A DNA stretch of 64,000 bases from Streptomyces ipomoeae 91-03 (GCF_000317595.1 NZ_AEJC01000191.1:19708-83707), one strand, 5' to 3'; counted from the first letter of the stretch, positions 47,803 through 57,749 are shown. Numbers and translations: made by a program. The notes: generated by a model from the letters alone, not told the origin.

Positions 47803-50112
47803 ATGAGTGCCTTGTTCGACCGCGATCCGGCTGCCGTGAACGCCTCCGGCGACCAAGCCATCGCCGCTCGTGGGAACATCGGTCAGGCGTTCACCGGAGC
47901 CGGTTCCGTGGGTCTGCACATCGACAACGTCGGGCTCCTGGCGCTCGAGGCATGCCCGCCGGCCGAGTCGGTCGACTGCCCACCGGTCCTGACCAGGCTC
48001 CCGTACCGGGCAGGGCTGTTCGTCGGCCGTGGCGACGAACTGAGCGTCCTGGACGAGGCAGTGCCCGTTCCCGGCCAGGCGCTCGCCCATGTACTGCACG
48101 GCCTCGGAGGCATCGGAAAGTCCACGCTCGCCGCCCGCTGGGCCGCCGGCTACAGCACGACCCATGCCCCCGTCTGGTGGATCACCGCCGAAAGCCGCGC
48201 CGCGATCGACGCCGGCCTCGCCGGTCTCGCCACCGCCCTCCAGCCCTCGCTGGCCACCCTGCTGCCCCAGGAACAGCTGGCCGAGTGGGCCCTGCGATGG
48301 CTCGCCTCGCACACCGGCTGGTTGCTCGTCCTCGACAACGTCACCACTCCCGCCGACGTCACCCCCCTGCTCTCCAGGGCGCCTTCGGGCCGTTTCCTGA
48401 TGACGAGCCGACAGGCGACGGGCTGGCAGGGCATCGCGGAGACCGTACCGCTGGACGTCCTGTCCGACACGGAGGCGGTGGGCCTCTTCACCCGGATCCG
48501 GGGCGAGGACCCGGACACCGCCGAACTCTGCGCGGAACTCGGCTGCCTCCCGCTCGCGGTGGCCCAGGTGGCGGCGTACTGCCAGCAGACCGACTGCTCG
48601 GCCCGCGAATACCTCGACGACCTCGCCGCGTACCCCGTCGAGATGTACGCGGCGAAGGACGAGAGCCGCGACCATGAACGCACCGTCGCCCGCGTCTGGC
48701 ACATCACCCTGGACCGCCTCGCGGAGGACCCGCTGACCGTGCGGATCCTGCTGACGCTCGCCTGGTACGCCCCCGAAGGCATCCCGCGATCCCTCCTCGC
48801 CGACCTCGGTAGCCGCCCGGCCGTTCGCGGTGCCCTCGGCCGCCTCGCCGCCCACAGCATGATCACTCTCTCCGGCGACACGGTGTCCGTGCACCGCCTG
48901 GTACAGGCCGTGTCCCGCACCGAGGACGCCGCCGACCGTCACCGGAACAAGGAGGCGATCGAACAGGCGTGCGCGGCGGCGACGGAGGCACTGGCGCGGG
49001 CGATGCCTCGGGATGTGGAAGACGACCCCTCGGCATGGCCGGTCATGCGGACGCTGCTGCCCCACGTCGAGAAGCTGGCCGAGCACACCTCGCCCGACGC
49101 GGACACGGAGGCGATGGCGGGGCTGTTGACGCGGACCGGCAACTTCATGCTCAGTGCCGGGACGCGGCTCGCACCCGGCGCGCTCGGCCTGCTCCGTCGC
49201 GCCGAGGCGTCCTGCGTACGACTGCACGGCCCCGACTCCGTGGAAACCCTCGACGCGCGGACCCGACTCGTCCAGGCCCGCCGGATGTTGTTGGACACCG
49301 AGCAACTGCCCGCGGTCGCCGAGCAGACCCTGGCGGACTGTGAGCGGGTCCTGGGCACCGAGCACGGGACAACGCTCGCGGCCCGGATGAACGTGTACTA
49401 CATGGCCTCTCTGGAAGGAGATCCCGAGCGGGCGCTCCGGCTGGTCGAGGACGTCGTCGCGGGCTGCGTCCGGGTGTTCGGCGAGGACCACCCCCGTACC
49501 TTCTCGGCGCGGCACAACGTGGCCGTGGCCGTGTCCGAGGTGGGGGAGTCGGCGCGGGCCGTCGACCTGGCCGAGGCGTTGCTCGCCGACTGCGTGCGCG
49601 TGCTGGGCGAGGAGCACCCCGAGACCCTCGCCGCCAAGAGCCTGGCCGCCATGCTGACCCGCCAGGCCGTCCTTCCGCCGCTGCCGGCGGGGACCAGCTC
49701 TGTCTTCGGCAGGCTCCTCGTCGCCGCGCAGAACGACGAGGAGGCGCTGGTCGGCATGATGCGTGGCATCGCCGAGGAGATCGCGACCCTGGAGCCCCGG
49801 CAGCTCACCCCCGCCACCGAGGAGGACGTGCGGGCCGCGGAGCGGGACCTGGAGACCTGCCTGCGCGTGCTCACCGATGACCACGCCGAGACCATGGTCG
49901 CGCGGCTGGCGCTGATACAGACCTACATGGCGACGCGGGACGAGCGCTATGCCGAGCCGACGGTGCGCGTGTTCGTGGAGATGTTCTCGGCGCTGGGCGA
50001 GGAGCATCCGATGGCGACCGTGATGTTCGGCATGTTCAAGGCGATGTTCACGGTCGTCAAGGAATTCCCCGAGACCACGGCCGATCCCGATCCCGATCCC
50101 GCCCCCGAGTGA
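47803..50112 (+). CDS. NB-ARC/TPR (NLR-like) protein with N-terminal NASG motif
   Basis: 769 aa. N13-G32 (NASGDQAIAARGNIGQAFTG) is a short glycine-rich motif. The NB-ARC domain starts at about residue 60 (FVGRGDELSVLD); Walker A is G100-T108 (GLGGIGKST), Walker B is GWLLVLDNV, and GCLPLAVAQVAAYC is the GLPL-like element. Then a winged-helix region (ILLTLAWYAPEGIPRSLLADL) and tetratricopeptide-like repeats (ADCERVLGTEHGTTLAARMN, GCVRVFGEDHPRTFSARHN, ADCVRVLGEEHPETLAAKS). This is the build of a bacterial NLR-like sensor. The next gene carries two copies of the same N-terminal motif. Confidence 0.9.
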   Translation: MSALFDRDPAAVNASGDQAIAARGNIGQAFTGAGSVGLHIDNVGLLALEACPPAESVDCPPVLTRLPYRAGLFVGRGDELSVLDEAVPVPGQALAHVLHGLGGIGKSTLAARWAAGYSTTHAPVWWITAESRAAIDAGLAGLATALQPSLATLLPQEQLAEWALRWLASHTGWLLVLDNVTTPADVTPLLSRAPSGRFLMTSRQATGWQGIAETVPLDVLSDTEAVGLFTRIRGEDPDTAELCAELGCLPLAVAQVAAYCQQTDCSAREYLDDLAAYPVEMYAAKDESRDHERTVARVWHITLDRLAEDPLTVRILLTLAWYAPEGIPRSLLADLGSRPAVRGALGRLAAHSMITLSGDTVSVHRLVQAVSRTEDAADRHRNKEAIEQACAAATEALARAMPRDVEDDPSAWPVMRTLLPHVEKLAEHTSPDADTEAMAGLLTRTGNFMLSAGTRLAPGALGLLRRAEASCVRLHGPDSVETLDARTRLVQARRMLLDTEQLPAVAEQTLADCERVLGTEHGTTLAARMNVYYMASLEGDPERALRLVEDVVAGCVRVFGEDHPRTFSARHNVAVAVSEVGESARAVDLAEALLADCVRVLGEEHPETLAAKSLAAMLTRQAVLPPLPAGTSSVFGRLLVAAQNDEEALVGMMRGIAEEIATLEPRQLTPATEEDVRAAERDLETCLRVLTDDHAETMVARLALIQTYMATRDERYAEPTVRVFVEMFSALGEEHPMATVMFGMFKAMFTVVKEFPETTADPDPDPAPE

Positions 50113-50200
50113 CCGACCGCGGCCGCGCTCGTCCGTCACAGGTTGGCATCCTGCTCGGACGAGAGGCGTGATCGACGGTGCGGGGCGGGATGATGACCGT

Positions 50201-50659
50201 ATGACGACTGGGCGGACGGGTCAGACAGGACAGCACGGCGGACGTTCAAAGGCGTTGCTGTGGACGGGAGTCGGGCTCTGCGCGGCCGGAGTCGTGGGGC
50301 TGGTGGTCGGCGCCGTGCTCGACGTCGACGCGGCCGACCCCTGGGCGAGCGTGGCGGGCGGAGTGGCGGCCCTCATCGGCATCGCCCTCACCCTGCTCGC
50401 CCAGCTGGGCAACTCGGCACCCCCGCCCGCTCCGCCTGCCCCGGGCACCGGCGTGAACGCGTCGGGCCCCGGCGCGATCGCCGCCGGCGGCCACATCGGC
50501 ACGGCGTCCACGGGCGGAGCCACTTCGCCGCCGGCGGCCCCGTCGCCTATTCCGGCCCCGTCTCCGGCCCCGGATCCGGCTACCGGCGGCGTGAACGCGT
50601 CCGGCGCCGGTTCCATCGCGGCGGGCGGCGACATCGGTACGGCGTCCACGGGGAATTGA
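50201..50659 (+). CDS. Two-helix membrane protein with two NASG motifs
   Basis: 152 aa from ATG 50201 (GTG 50168 is an alternative). Two membrane helices at residues about 19-40 and 49-69, then a Pro-rich linker, and two copies of a 20-residue motif: N86-G105 (NASGPGAIAAGGHIGTASTG) and N132-G151 (NASGAGSIAAGGDIGTASTG), separated by a second Pro-rich linker. They match N13-G32 of the preceding NB-ARC protein. The architecture resembles a small pore-forming or anchoring effector with recruitment motifs. It lies 88 bp after the NB-ARC gene on the same strand. Confidence 0.85.
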   Translation: MTTGRTGQTGQHGGRSKALLWTGVGLCAAGVVGLVVGAVLDVDAADPWASVAGGVAALIGIALTLLAQLGNSAPPPAPPAPGTGVNASGPGAIAAGGHIGTASTGGATSPPAAPSPIPAPSPAPDPATGGVNASGAGSIAAGGDIGTASTGN

Positions 50660-50799
50660 GTGCGGCGGCCGGAGGCAACCGCGGTGGTCGCGAGCACCTC
50701 GAAGTGCCGGTGGCGGCGGTAGCGTAGGCACCGACGTACGTACGTGACCCGCTCCGCCCCGCCCGCCTGCCCGTCCGACAAGGAACCGGACCCGCCGAC

Positions 50800-51735
50800 G
50801 TGACCGTCCTCCTGCTCCTTCTCATCGCCGTGGCCCTGACCGCCGCCGTGCTGGGCCCCCGTGCCCTGCTGAAGGCGGGGTGGCCCGAGCGGGAACCCGT
50901 CGTGGCGTTGTGGGCGTGGCAGTGTCTGGTGGCGGCGGCGCTGCTGAGCTGTCTGGCGGCGCTGGTGCTGGGCGCGGCGGCGGTGTTCGAGACGGTCCGG
51001 ACGCATGCCTTCGCGCCCGCGCCGGCGGCCGTGACCGCCGCGTACGACCTGACGGCCGCTCCGCCCTGGACGGCCCTGCTGACCCTGCTGCTGGCCTGCG
51101 GGACCGCGTGGAGCGGGGCCATGCTCGTACGGGAACTGGTCGAGGCCCGGCGCCGCCGCACGCTGCGCCGGGCGCATCTGCGGGAACGCGCGCCCGACCT
51201 CCCGGCGGGACTCCCCCGGGCCCAGGGGCCGCTTCTCGTGCTGGAGGACGAGTACCCGGACGCCTGGCTGATGCCGGGCGCGCCGCCCCAACTGGTCGTC
51301 ACCACCGGCGCGTTGGGCAAGCTCACCGACCGTCAGCTGGACGCCGTACTGGCGCACGAGCTGGGCCATGCCCGGGCCCGGCACGACTGGCTGCTCCACC
51401 TCTCCACCGCGCTGGCCACCGGCTTCCCCCGCATTCCGCTCTTCACCCACTTCGCCGACCAGACCCACCGCCTCGTCGAACTCGCCGCCGACGACACGGC
51501 CTCCCGCCGCTGCGGTCACCTCACCACTGCCCTCGCCCTGATCGAACTCAACCAGCACCGGGGCGTGTTGAGCTGTGCCAGCACCCGTCGTCTCCTCGGC
51601 GACCGGGTGGAGCGGCTCCTGGAACCGCCGCCTCGCCTGGACCGGGCCCACCGCGCGGCCACCACGACCGCCGCCGCCCTCCTGGCCCTGCTCCCCCTGC
51701 TGATCGCGTTCGCACCGGCGTTGGGGACGCTGTAG
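50800..51735 (+). CDS. M56 family membrane metalloprotease
   Basis: 311 aa from GTG 50800. Four hydrophobic segments surround a zinc-protease domain with HELGHARARHDW (HExxH) and a third ligand region at RLVELAADDTASRR. This is the BlaR1/MecR1-type M56 protease fold without the penicillin-binding domain. Such genes usually pair with a BlaI repressor; none is next to it here. Substrate unknown. It ends exactly where a truncated GNAT gene begins on the other strand. Confidence 0.88.
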   Translation: MTVLLLLLIAVALTAAVLGPRALLKAGWPEREPVVALWAWQCLVAAALLSCLAALVLGAAAVFETVRTHAFAPAPAAVTAAYDLTAAPPWTALLTLLLACGTAWSGAMLVRELVEARRRRTLRRAHLRERAPDLPAGLPRAQGPLLVLEDEYPDAWLMPGAPPQLVVTTGALGKLTDRQLDAVLAHELGHARARHDWLLHLSTALATGFPRIPLFTHFADQTHRLVELAADDTASRRCGHLTTALALIELNQHRGVLSCASTRRLLGDRVERLLEPPPRLDRAHRAATTTAAALLALLPLLIAFAPALGTL

Positions 51736-51769
51736 GCGCGGTCCATGGACGCCTCGGATTCCAACGGCT

Positions 51770-52116
51770 CCAACGACGAAGTGCTCGCCGATGTCCTTCG
51801 CCGCCTTGAGCGCGGTGCGGACGGCCGCCGATCCGGCGCCGGTCCGCTGGTACTCGGGGAGCACGGCGACGGGGCCCAGGCACAGGGCCGGGGTGTCGTC
51901 GATGTGGCAGCGGGTCAGGAGCGCGTGGCCCACGACCCTGTCGTCCACGGTGGCGGCGACGATGGACAGGCCGTCGATCCAGGCGGCGTCCGTACGTAGC
52001 GCGTCGACGAGGTCGGCTTCCAACGGGGTGTCGAAGGCCGCCAGGTCGATCTCGCGGATGGCGGGGATGTCGGCGCCGGTCTCGGCACGCGTGATCCAGT
52101 CGGTGCGAATGCTCAT
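51770..52116 (-). pseudogene. Truncated GNAT acetyltransferase
   Basis: From ATG 52116 it reads about 115 residues of a GNAT domain: ITRAETGADIPAIREIDLAAF, VGHALLTRCHIDDTPALCLGPVAVLPEYQRTGAGSAAVRTALKAAKDIGEHFVV. The last third, including the final strands and the acetyl-CoA-site end, is missing; from about 51770 the frame runs antisense into the M56 gene without a stop for more than 1.5 kb. Insertion or deletion at the M56 gene border cut it off. Confidence 0.7.
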
Positions 52117-52364
52117 GACAGGATGCGGATCCGTTTCGTGGTGGGGTTCATGGACGGAGCGGGTCCCTCGCGAGCTCACGCTCCCGGCGAGGGGGAATCC
52201 CGGGTGCGTCGGACCCTGGCACCCTCCAACAGACGTTGTACGAACCTTGCCTCACCCCTGTACGTCCACTGAACGGCCCCTAACCGGCGTCACGCGAATC
52301 TTGAGTCACTTCCACCGCAGAGAACGCGGAGGGAGGAACACCCCGACTCGCACTGGAGATCGCG

Positions 52365-52865
52365 ATGACCCGCAAGAACCGCATACGCGCCGCCATCGTC
52401 GCCGCTACCGCTGTCGTCACCGCCGGTACCGTGACCGCCGGAGTGAGCATGGCCGGTGCCGAGGCCGCGCCGAAGAAGCCGTCCAAGAAGGAGATCGCGG
52501 CGCTCTTCGACGGGTGGAACAAGTCCCTGCGGACCGGCGACGCGAAGAAGGTGGCGGACCGGTACGCGAAGGACGCGGTGCTCCTGCCGACCGTCTCCAA
52601 CAAGGTCCGCACCAACCGCGCCGGGATCGTGGACTACTTCAACCACTTCCTGGAGAACAAGCCGGTCGGCAAGAAGATCGAGACGCACATCAACGTCCTC
52701 GACAGAAACTCCGCGCTCGACGCCGGCGTGTACCAGTTCACGCTCACCGACAAGAAGACCGGCAAGAAGCGCGTCGTCAAGGCCCGCTACACGTACGAGT
52801 ACGAGAAGCGGAACGGCGTGTGGAAGATCGTGAACCACCACTCGTCGGCGATGCCCGAGGGCTGA
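52365..52865 (+). CDS. Secreted SnoaL-like (SgcJ/EcaC type) protein
   Basis: 166 aa. Signal peptide IVAATAVVTAGTVTAGVSMAGAEA, then a DUF4440/SnoaL-like cone domain: EIAALFDGWNKSLRTGDAKKVADRYAKDAVLLPTVSN, ETHINVLDRNSALDAGVYQFTL and WKIVNHHSSAMPEG. Such domains bind small ligands or isomerise them; function of the exported version is unknown. ATG 52365. The gap 52117-52364 upstream holds TTGTACGAACCTTGCC and probably its promoter. Confidence 0.88.
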   Translation: MTRKNRIRAAIVAATAVVTAGTVTAGVSMAGAEAAPKKPSKKEIAALFDGWNKSLRTGDAKKVADRYAKDAVLLPTVSNKVRTNRAGIVDYFNHFLENKPVGKKIETHINVLDRNSALDAGVYQFTLTDKKTGKKRVVKARYTYEYEKRNGVWKIVNHHSSAMPEG

Positions 52866-52963
52866 TCACCAGCCACCGGCCGGCTCCACCGGCCACCACA
52901 GCCGTGGCTGAGCCCTCCACCCCCACCGGCTCAGCCACCCCGCCCGGCTCGGCGCCTACGCGC

Positions 52964-54346
52964 TCAGCCGCCCCCGTGTCGCGCCGCCCGCAGCGTGAGC
53001 GCGACGCACAAGCCGCCCCCCGGCGCGTCCTTGAGGGTCACGGTTCCGCCGTCGTCGGTGACCAGTTGCTTGACAACGGCGAGGCCGAGGCCGGAGCCGG
53101 ACTTGCCGGTGAGGCCCTGGCCGCGCCAGAAGCGGTCGAAGGCACGGGACTTCTCGGCGTCCGACATACCGGGCCCCTCGTCCAGCACCGACAGCACCAC
53201 CTCGTCGCCCCGAGGCTCCACCAGGACCGTGATGGTCGCACCGTCCGGTGAGACCTCCAGGGCGTTGGAAAGCACGTTGTCCAGGACCTGGTCCAGATGA
53301 CCGGGACTGGCCAGCACAAGCGGCCGGCCGTCGGCACTCCCCCTGAGCGTGATGGTGACTCCGCGCTCGTCGGCGGCCGGTCTCCATACGCCGAGGCGTT
53401 CCTGGATGACGTCCCGGAGGGACAGCGGTTCCGCCACCGTCACCTTCGCCTCGGCCCGGGCCAGCACCAGCAGGCCGTTGACCAGCCGGCTCATCCGGAC
53501 CACCTCGGCCGTGGCCTGCTCCACGTCCTCCCGTACGAACTCGTCGTCCACCCCGTCCGCGATGTTGTCCAGGGACAGACGCAGGGCCGTGAGAGGGGTC
53601 CGCAGCTGATGCGAGGCGTCCGCCACGAAGATCCGCTGCGAGGCGATGAGCGTGTCGAGGCGTTCGCCCGCCTGGTTGAGGGTGCGGGCCAGGGTCTGGG
53701 TCTCCTGGGGGCCCGTGACGGGGGAGCGGGCGGTCAGGTCGCCGTCGCTCATCTTGCTCGCCATCTCGTTGAGTTGGCGCAGGGGAGCGGTCAGGCGGCG
53801 GGCGGCGAACACACCGATGATCGCCGCCGCCATCAGGACCAGTACGGCCAGCGCCGCCCGGAAGCCCCAGATCGTCCACAGCCGGTAGGTGAGGTGGTCG
53901 GTCGAGAAGACGACCCGTACGGCGCCGACGACCTCGTCCGTCTCCTTGCCGTCCGCCGTGCGCTCATGGGCGGGGACGGTGATCACCAGGTTCTCGCCCC
54001 ATATGAAGTCGGAGCCCCAGTCGACGGTCGACCGGCCCTGCCGCAGGGCCGTGGTGAGCGCCGCGTCCCGGGCCGGTTCCTCCAGCTCCGTCGGCGCGCA
54101 GCCGTTGGTGGCGAGGACCTGGACCTTCTCCTTCTTCGGGTACGCCTTGGCCATCTGCGTCAGGGCCTGGCAGGAGGCGTCGTTGCCGTTGCCCAGCAGC
54201 CGCGCCATGGTCTCGGCCTCGCGCTGGACGGACTCCTTGGTGTCGCCGCGCAACTGATCGGTGAGCGTGAAGGCCACCGGCACGGTGAACAGGGCGATGG
54301 CCACGGCCACGAGGAGTACGTAGCTGCGGATGAGCTGACGGATCAT
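52964..54346 (-). CDS. Sensor histidine kinase (OmpR-type system)
   Basis: 460 aa. Membrane helix 1 (YVLLVAVAIALFTVPVAFTL), a periplasmic domain of about 140 residues with two cysteines, helix 2 (AALAVLVLMAAAIIGVFAA), HAMP (RRLTAPLRQLNEMASKMSDGDL), HisKA with VADASHQLRTPLTALRLSLDNI and HATPase with DNVLSNALEVSPDG, DEGPGMSD and GSGLGLAVVKQL. Coupled by ATGA to its response regulator. Confidence 0.95.
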   Translation of the reverse strand: MIRQLIRSYVLLVAVAIALFTVPVAFTLTDQLRGDTKESVQREAETMARLLGNGNDASCQALTQMAKAYPKKEKVQVLATNGCAPTELEEPARDAALTTALRQGRSTVDWGSDFIWGENLVITVPAHERTADGKETDEVVGAVRVVFSTDHLTYRLWTIWGFRAALAVLVLMAAAIIGVFAARRLTAPLRQLNEMASKMSDGDLTARSPVTGPQETQTLARTLNQAGERLDTLIASQRIFVADASHQLRTPLTALRLSLDNIADGVDDEFVREDVEQATAEVVRMSRLVNGLLVLARAEAKVTVAEPLSLRDVIQERLGVWRPAADERGVTITLRGSADGRPLVLASPGHLDQVLDNVLSNALEVSPDGATITVLVEPRGDEVVLSVLDEGPGMSDAEKSRAFDRFWRGQGLTGKSGSGLGLAVVKQLVTDDGGTVTLKDAPGGGLCVALTLRAARHGGG

Positions 54347-55059
54347 GACGCGCCGCTGTCCTTGCCCGCCCCGGTCTCCCCGGTCTCCTCGGTCACGATC
54401 AGCCGGAACCCGACCCCCCGAACCGCCTCGATGGTGATCGCCCCGGCCAGTTTCCGCCGCAGCGCCGCCACATGGACGTCCAGCGTCTTCGTCGGCCCGA
54501 ACCAGTTCGCGTCCCAGACCGCCTCCATGATCTGCTCCCGGGACATCAGCGCCCCGGGCTCCTCGGCGAGGAAGGCGAGGAGGTCGTACTCCTTGGGCGC
54601 GAGCCCCACCTCCGTACCGTCGAGGTGCACGCGCGCGGCCTTGCGGTCGATGGTGAGCCGGGAGCCGTAGCGGTCGGGGCCGGCGGCGGGGGCGTCCGGG
54701 GTGCGCGGCTGCATCCGGCGCATCACCGCGCGGATGCGAGCGATGACCTCACGCACGCCGAACGGCTTGGAGACGTAGTCGTCGGCGCCCAGCTCCAGGC
54801 CGACCACCCGGTCGGTCTCGTCGCTGCGCGCGCTGATCACGATGATCGGCACCTCGCTGCGGCCCCGCAGCGCCTTGCAGACGTCCAGGCCGTCGGTGTC
54901 GGGCAGACCGAGGTCGAGGAGCACGACGTCGTAAGGTCCCTCGTACGACAGCGCCGCGCCGCCCGTGGAGACCCACTCCACCTCGAAGCCATATCGCAGG
55001 AGCCCGCGTCGCAGGGACTCGGCGACCGGCTCGTCGTCTTCCACCAGAAGTACGCGCAC
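54343..55059 (-). CDS. OmpR-family response regulator
   Basis: 238 aa from GTG 55059. Receiver with the phospho-Asp in VVLLDLGLPDTDG, conserved Lys in GADDYVSKPFGVREV, and a winged-helix Trans_reg_C domain ending AALRRKLAGAITIEAVRGVGFRLIV. Paired with the kinase that follows it. Divergent from the aspartokinase gene over 330 bp. Confidence 0.95.
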   Translation of the reverse strand: MRVLLVEDDEPVAESLRRGLLRYGFEVEWVSTGGAALSYEGPYDVVLLDLGLPDTDGLDVCKALRGRSEVPIIVISARSDETDRVVGLELGADDYVSKPFGVREVIARIRAVMRRMQPRTPDAPAAGPDRYGSRLTIDRKAARVHLDGTEVGLAPKEYDLLAFLAEEPGALMSREQIMEAVWDANWFGPTKTLDVHVAALRRKLAGAITIEAVRGVGFRLIVTEETGETGAGKDSGAS

Positions 55060-55389
55060 GGCACGACCTTAGTGCTTGAAAGTTGAGCATTCATCGGTGT
55101 GGGGTGCATCGATGTGACTCGGGGCACTTTTCCGCGTCCTCGCCGACTGTTCGGCGGGGAGGTGGGCAGAGACGTTCCCGGAGCGGCCGGAGGTCCGGGC
55201 GAGAAGCCGGGTGAAAAACGGCGGACGTCCGGAGAAAACCGAGGTGATCAAGAGGTGAGCGGGACATCTCACCATGCGGTACTTCGGAGGGGAATGTCGG
55301 CCGCTCGTTAGACTGAGCCGACCGCACCGCCCGTATACGCGTATGTGTGTAGGGGGCGGATAAGGGACTGAACCGAGCGAGGAGCGCAC
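55060..55389. other. Divergent region between the OmpR-type system and aspartokinase
   Basis: 330 bp. TAGACT at 55309-55314 is a likely -10 of the aspartokinase transcript; the matching -35 is unclear. GGACGTCCGG (about 55222-55231) is a short palindrome. No gene recognised. Confidence 0.4.
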
Positions 55390-56667
55390 GTGGGCCTTGT
55401 CGTGCAGAAGTACGGAGGCTCCTCCGTAGCCGATGCCGAGGGCATCAAGCGCGTCGCCAAGCGGATCGTGGAAGCGAAGAAGAACGGCCACCAGGTGGTC
55501 GTCGTCGTTTCCGCGATGGGCGACACGACGGACGAGCTGATCGATCTCGCCGAGCAGGTGTCACCGATGCCTGCCGGGCGTGAGTTCGACATGCTGCTGA
55601 CCGCCGGAGAGCGTATCTCCATGGCGCTGCTGGCCATGGCGATCAAAAACCTGGGCCACGAGGCCCAGTCGTTCACCGGCAGCCAGGCAGGCGTCATCAC
55701 CGACTCGGTCCACAACAAAGCCCGGATCATCGATGTCACGCCGGGACGTATCCGTACGGCCCTCGACCAGGGCAACATCGCCATCGTGGCCGGGTTCCAG
55801 GGCGTCAGCGCGGACAGCAAGGACATCACCACGCTGGGCCGTGGCGGGTCGGACACGACCGCCGTCGCGCTGGCCGCCGCCCTCGACGCCGAGGTCTGCG
55901 AGATCTACACCGACGTCGACGGCGTCTTCACCGCCGACCCGCGGGTCGTGAAGAAGGCCCGGAAGATCGACTGGATCTCCTTCGAGGACATGCTGGAGCT
56001 GGCGTCGTCCGGCTCCAAGGTGCTGCTCCACCGCTGTGTGGAGTACGCCCGCCGCTACAACATCCCGATCCACGTCCGGTCCAGCTTCAGCGGACTGCAG
56101 GGCACGTGGGTCAGCAGTGAGCCGATCGAGCAAGGGGACCAGAAGGTGGAGCAGGCCATCATCTCCGGTGTCGCGCACGACACCTCCGAGGCCAAGGTCA
56201 CGGTCGTCGGCGTCCCGGACAAGCCGGGCGAGGCCGCCGCGATCTTCCGCGCCATCGCCGACGCCGAGGTCAACATCGACATGGTGGTGCAGAACGTCTC
56301 CGCCGTGACGACCGGCCTCACCGACATCTCCTTCACCCTCCCCAAGACCGAGGGCCGCAAGGCGATCGACGCCCTGGAGAAGAACAAGGACGGCATCGGC
56401 TTCGACTCCCTGCGCTACGACGACCAGATCGGCAAGATCTCCCTCGTCGGCGCCGGGATGAAGACCAACCCGGGTGTCACGGCCTCTTTCTTCGAGGCCC
56501 TGTCCGACGCCGGCGTGAACATCGAGCTGATCTCGACCTCCGAGATCCGCATCTCGGTCGTCACCCGTGCCGACGACGTCCCGGAGGCCGTGCGCGCCGT
56601 CCACACGGCCTTCGGCCTCGACTCCGACAGCGACGAGGCCGTCGTGTACGGGGGCACCGGTCGCTGA
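55390..56667 (+). CDS. ask: Aspartate kinase
   Basis: 425 aa from GTG 55390. [54 protein letters not shown] and the C-terminal ACT pair ([71 protein letters not shown]) are present. It catalyses the first step of lysine, threonine, methionine and diaminopimelate synthesis, and is expected to be feedback-inhibited at the ACT domains. Followed by asd with 1-nt overlap. An internal start makes the beta subunit (next entry). Confidence 0.97.
   Translation: MGLVVQKYGGSSVADAEGIKRVAKRIVEAKKNGHQVVVVVSAMGDTTDELIDLAEQVSPMPAGREFDMLLTAGERISMALLAMAIKNLGHEAQSFTGSQAGVITDSVHNKARIIDVTPGRIRTALDQGNIAIVAGFQGVSADSKDITTLGRGGSDTTAVALAAALDAEVCEIYTDVDGVFTADPRVVKKARKIDWISFEDMLELASSGSKVLLHRCVEYARRYNIPIHVRSSFSGLQGTWVSSEPIEQGDQKVEQAIISGVAHDTSEAKVTVVGVPDKPGEAAAIFRAIADAEVNIDMVVQNVSAVTTGLTDISFTLPKTEGRKAIDALEKNKDGIGFDSLRYDDQIGKISLVGAGMKTNPGVTASFFEALSDAGVNIELISTSEIRISVVTRADDVPEAVRAVHTAFGLDSDSDEAVVYGGTGR
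56146..56667 (+). CDS. Aspartate kinase beta subunit from an internal start
   Basis: In-frame GTG 56146 (codon 253 of ask) is preceded by AAGGGGA at 56132-56138, 7 nt away. It would give a 173-aa protein of the two ACT domains, starting [20 protein letters not shown]. Overlapping alpha/beta aspartokinases are established in Bacillus and Corynebacterium; for this gene it is inferred. Confidence 0.6.
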   Translation: MEQAIISGVAHDTSEAKVTVVGVPDKPGEAAAIFRAIADAEVNIDMVVQNVSAVTTGLTDISFTLPKTEGRKAIDALEKNKDGIGFDSLRYDDQIGKISLVGAGMKTNPGVTASFFEALSDAGVNIELISTSEIRISVVTRADDVPEAVRAVHTAFGLDSDSDEAVVYGGTGR

Positions 56668-57749
56668 TGGCCGCTGATGCCGGGCGAACCGGCAGGCCGA
56701 CGCTCGCGGTCGTGGGTGCGACCGGGGCCGTCGGCACGGTCATGCTCCAGATCCTGTCCCACCGGGCGGACATCTGGGGCGAGATCCGTCTGATCGCCTC
56801 CCCCCGCTCGGCCGGCCGCAAGCTGACCGTGCGCGGGGAGGAGGTCGAGGTACTGGGGCTGACGGAGGGCGCCGAGGAGGTCTTCGACGGGGTCGACGTC
56901 GCCATGTTCGACGTACCCGACGAGATCGCGGAGCACTGGGCGCCGATCGCCGCCGCCAAGGGCGCGGTCGTGGTCGACAACTCGGGCGCCTTCCGGATGG
57001 ACCCGGAGGTGCCCCTCGTCGTCCCCGAGGTCAATCCGCACGCCGCCCGGGTACGGCCGCGCGGGATCGTCGCCAACCCCAACTGCACCACCCTCTCCAT
57101 GATCGTGGCGCTCGGCGCGCTGCACGCCGAGTTCGGGCTGCGCGAGCTGGTGGCCTCCTCCTACCAGGCGGTCAGCGGCGCCGGGCGCGCCGGCGTGGAC
57201 ACCCTGCGCCGGCAGCTCTCCCTCGTCGCCGGTACGGAGCTGGGGACGACCCCCGGTGACGTACGGCGGGCTCTCGGCGACCACACCGGGCCGTTCCCGG
57301 AGCCGGTGGCGCTGAACGTGGTGCCGTGGGCCGGGTCGCTGAGGGAGGACGGCTGGTCGTCGGAGGAGATGAAGGTACGCAACGAGTCCCGCAAGATCCT
57401 CGGACTGCCGAACCTGCCGGTCGCCGTGACCTGCGTACGGGTGCCGGTCGTCACCGCGCACTCCCTGACCCTCCACGCCCGCTTCGAGAACGAGGTCACG
57501 GTCGCCAAGGCGCGCGAGATCCTGGCCACGGCGCCGGGAGTCGTCCTCTACGACGACCCGGGCGCCGGGGAGTTCCCCACGCCCGCCGACGTGGTCGGCA
57601 CCGACCCGACCTGGGTGGGCCGCGTCCGCCGCGCCCTCGACGACCCCACCGCCCTCGAACTCTTCGTCTGCGGTGACAACCTCCGCAAGGGCTCCGCCCT
57701 CAACACGGCCCAGATCGCGGAGTTGGTGGCGGCCGAGCTGACGGCGTAG
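56667..57749 (+). CDS. asd: Aspartate-semialdehyde dehydrogenase
   Basis: 360 aa. NADP-binding [39 protein letters not shown], catalytic C140 in ANPNCTT and the second-half [17 protein letters not shown] are all typical. It reduces aspartyl phosphate to the semialdehyde. Starts within the ask stop (TGATG). This and ask form the classic operon. Confidence 0.97.
   Translation: MAADAGRTGRPTLAVVGATGAVGTVMLQILSHRADIWGEIRLIASPRSAGRKLTVRGEEVEVLGLTEGAEEVFDGVDVAMFDVPDEIAEHWAPIAAAKGAVVVDNSGAFRMDPEVPLVVPEVNPHAARVRPRGIVANPNCTTLSMIVALGALHAEFGLRELVASSYQAVSGAGRAGVDTLRRQLSLVAGTELGTTPGDVRRALGDHTGPFPEPVALNVVPWAGSLREDGWSSEEMKVRNESRKILGLPNLPVAVTCVRVPVVTAHSLTLHARFENEVTVAKAREILATAPGVVLYDDPGAGEFPTPADVVGTDPTWVGRVRRALDDPTALELFVCGDNLRKGSALNTAQIAELVAAELTA

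Noticed and set aside
47683..50139. 818-aa minus-strand open frame across the NB-ARC gene
   Set aside because: Antisense shadow; the plus strand carries all NB-ARC and TPR motifs with proper codon bias.
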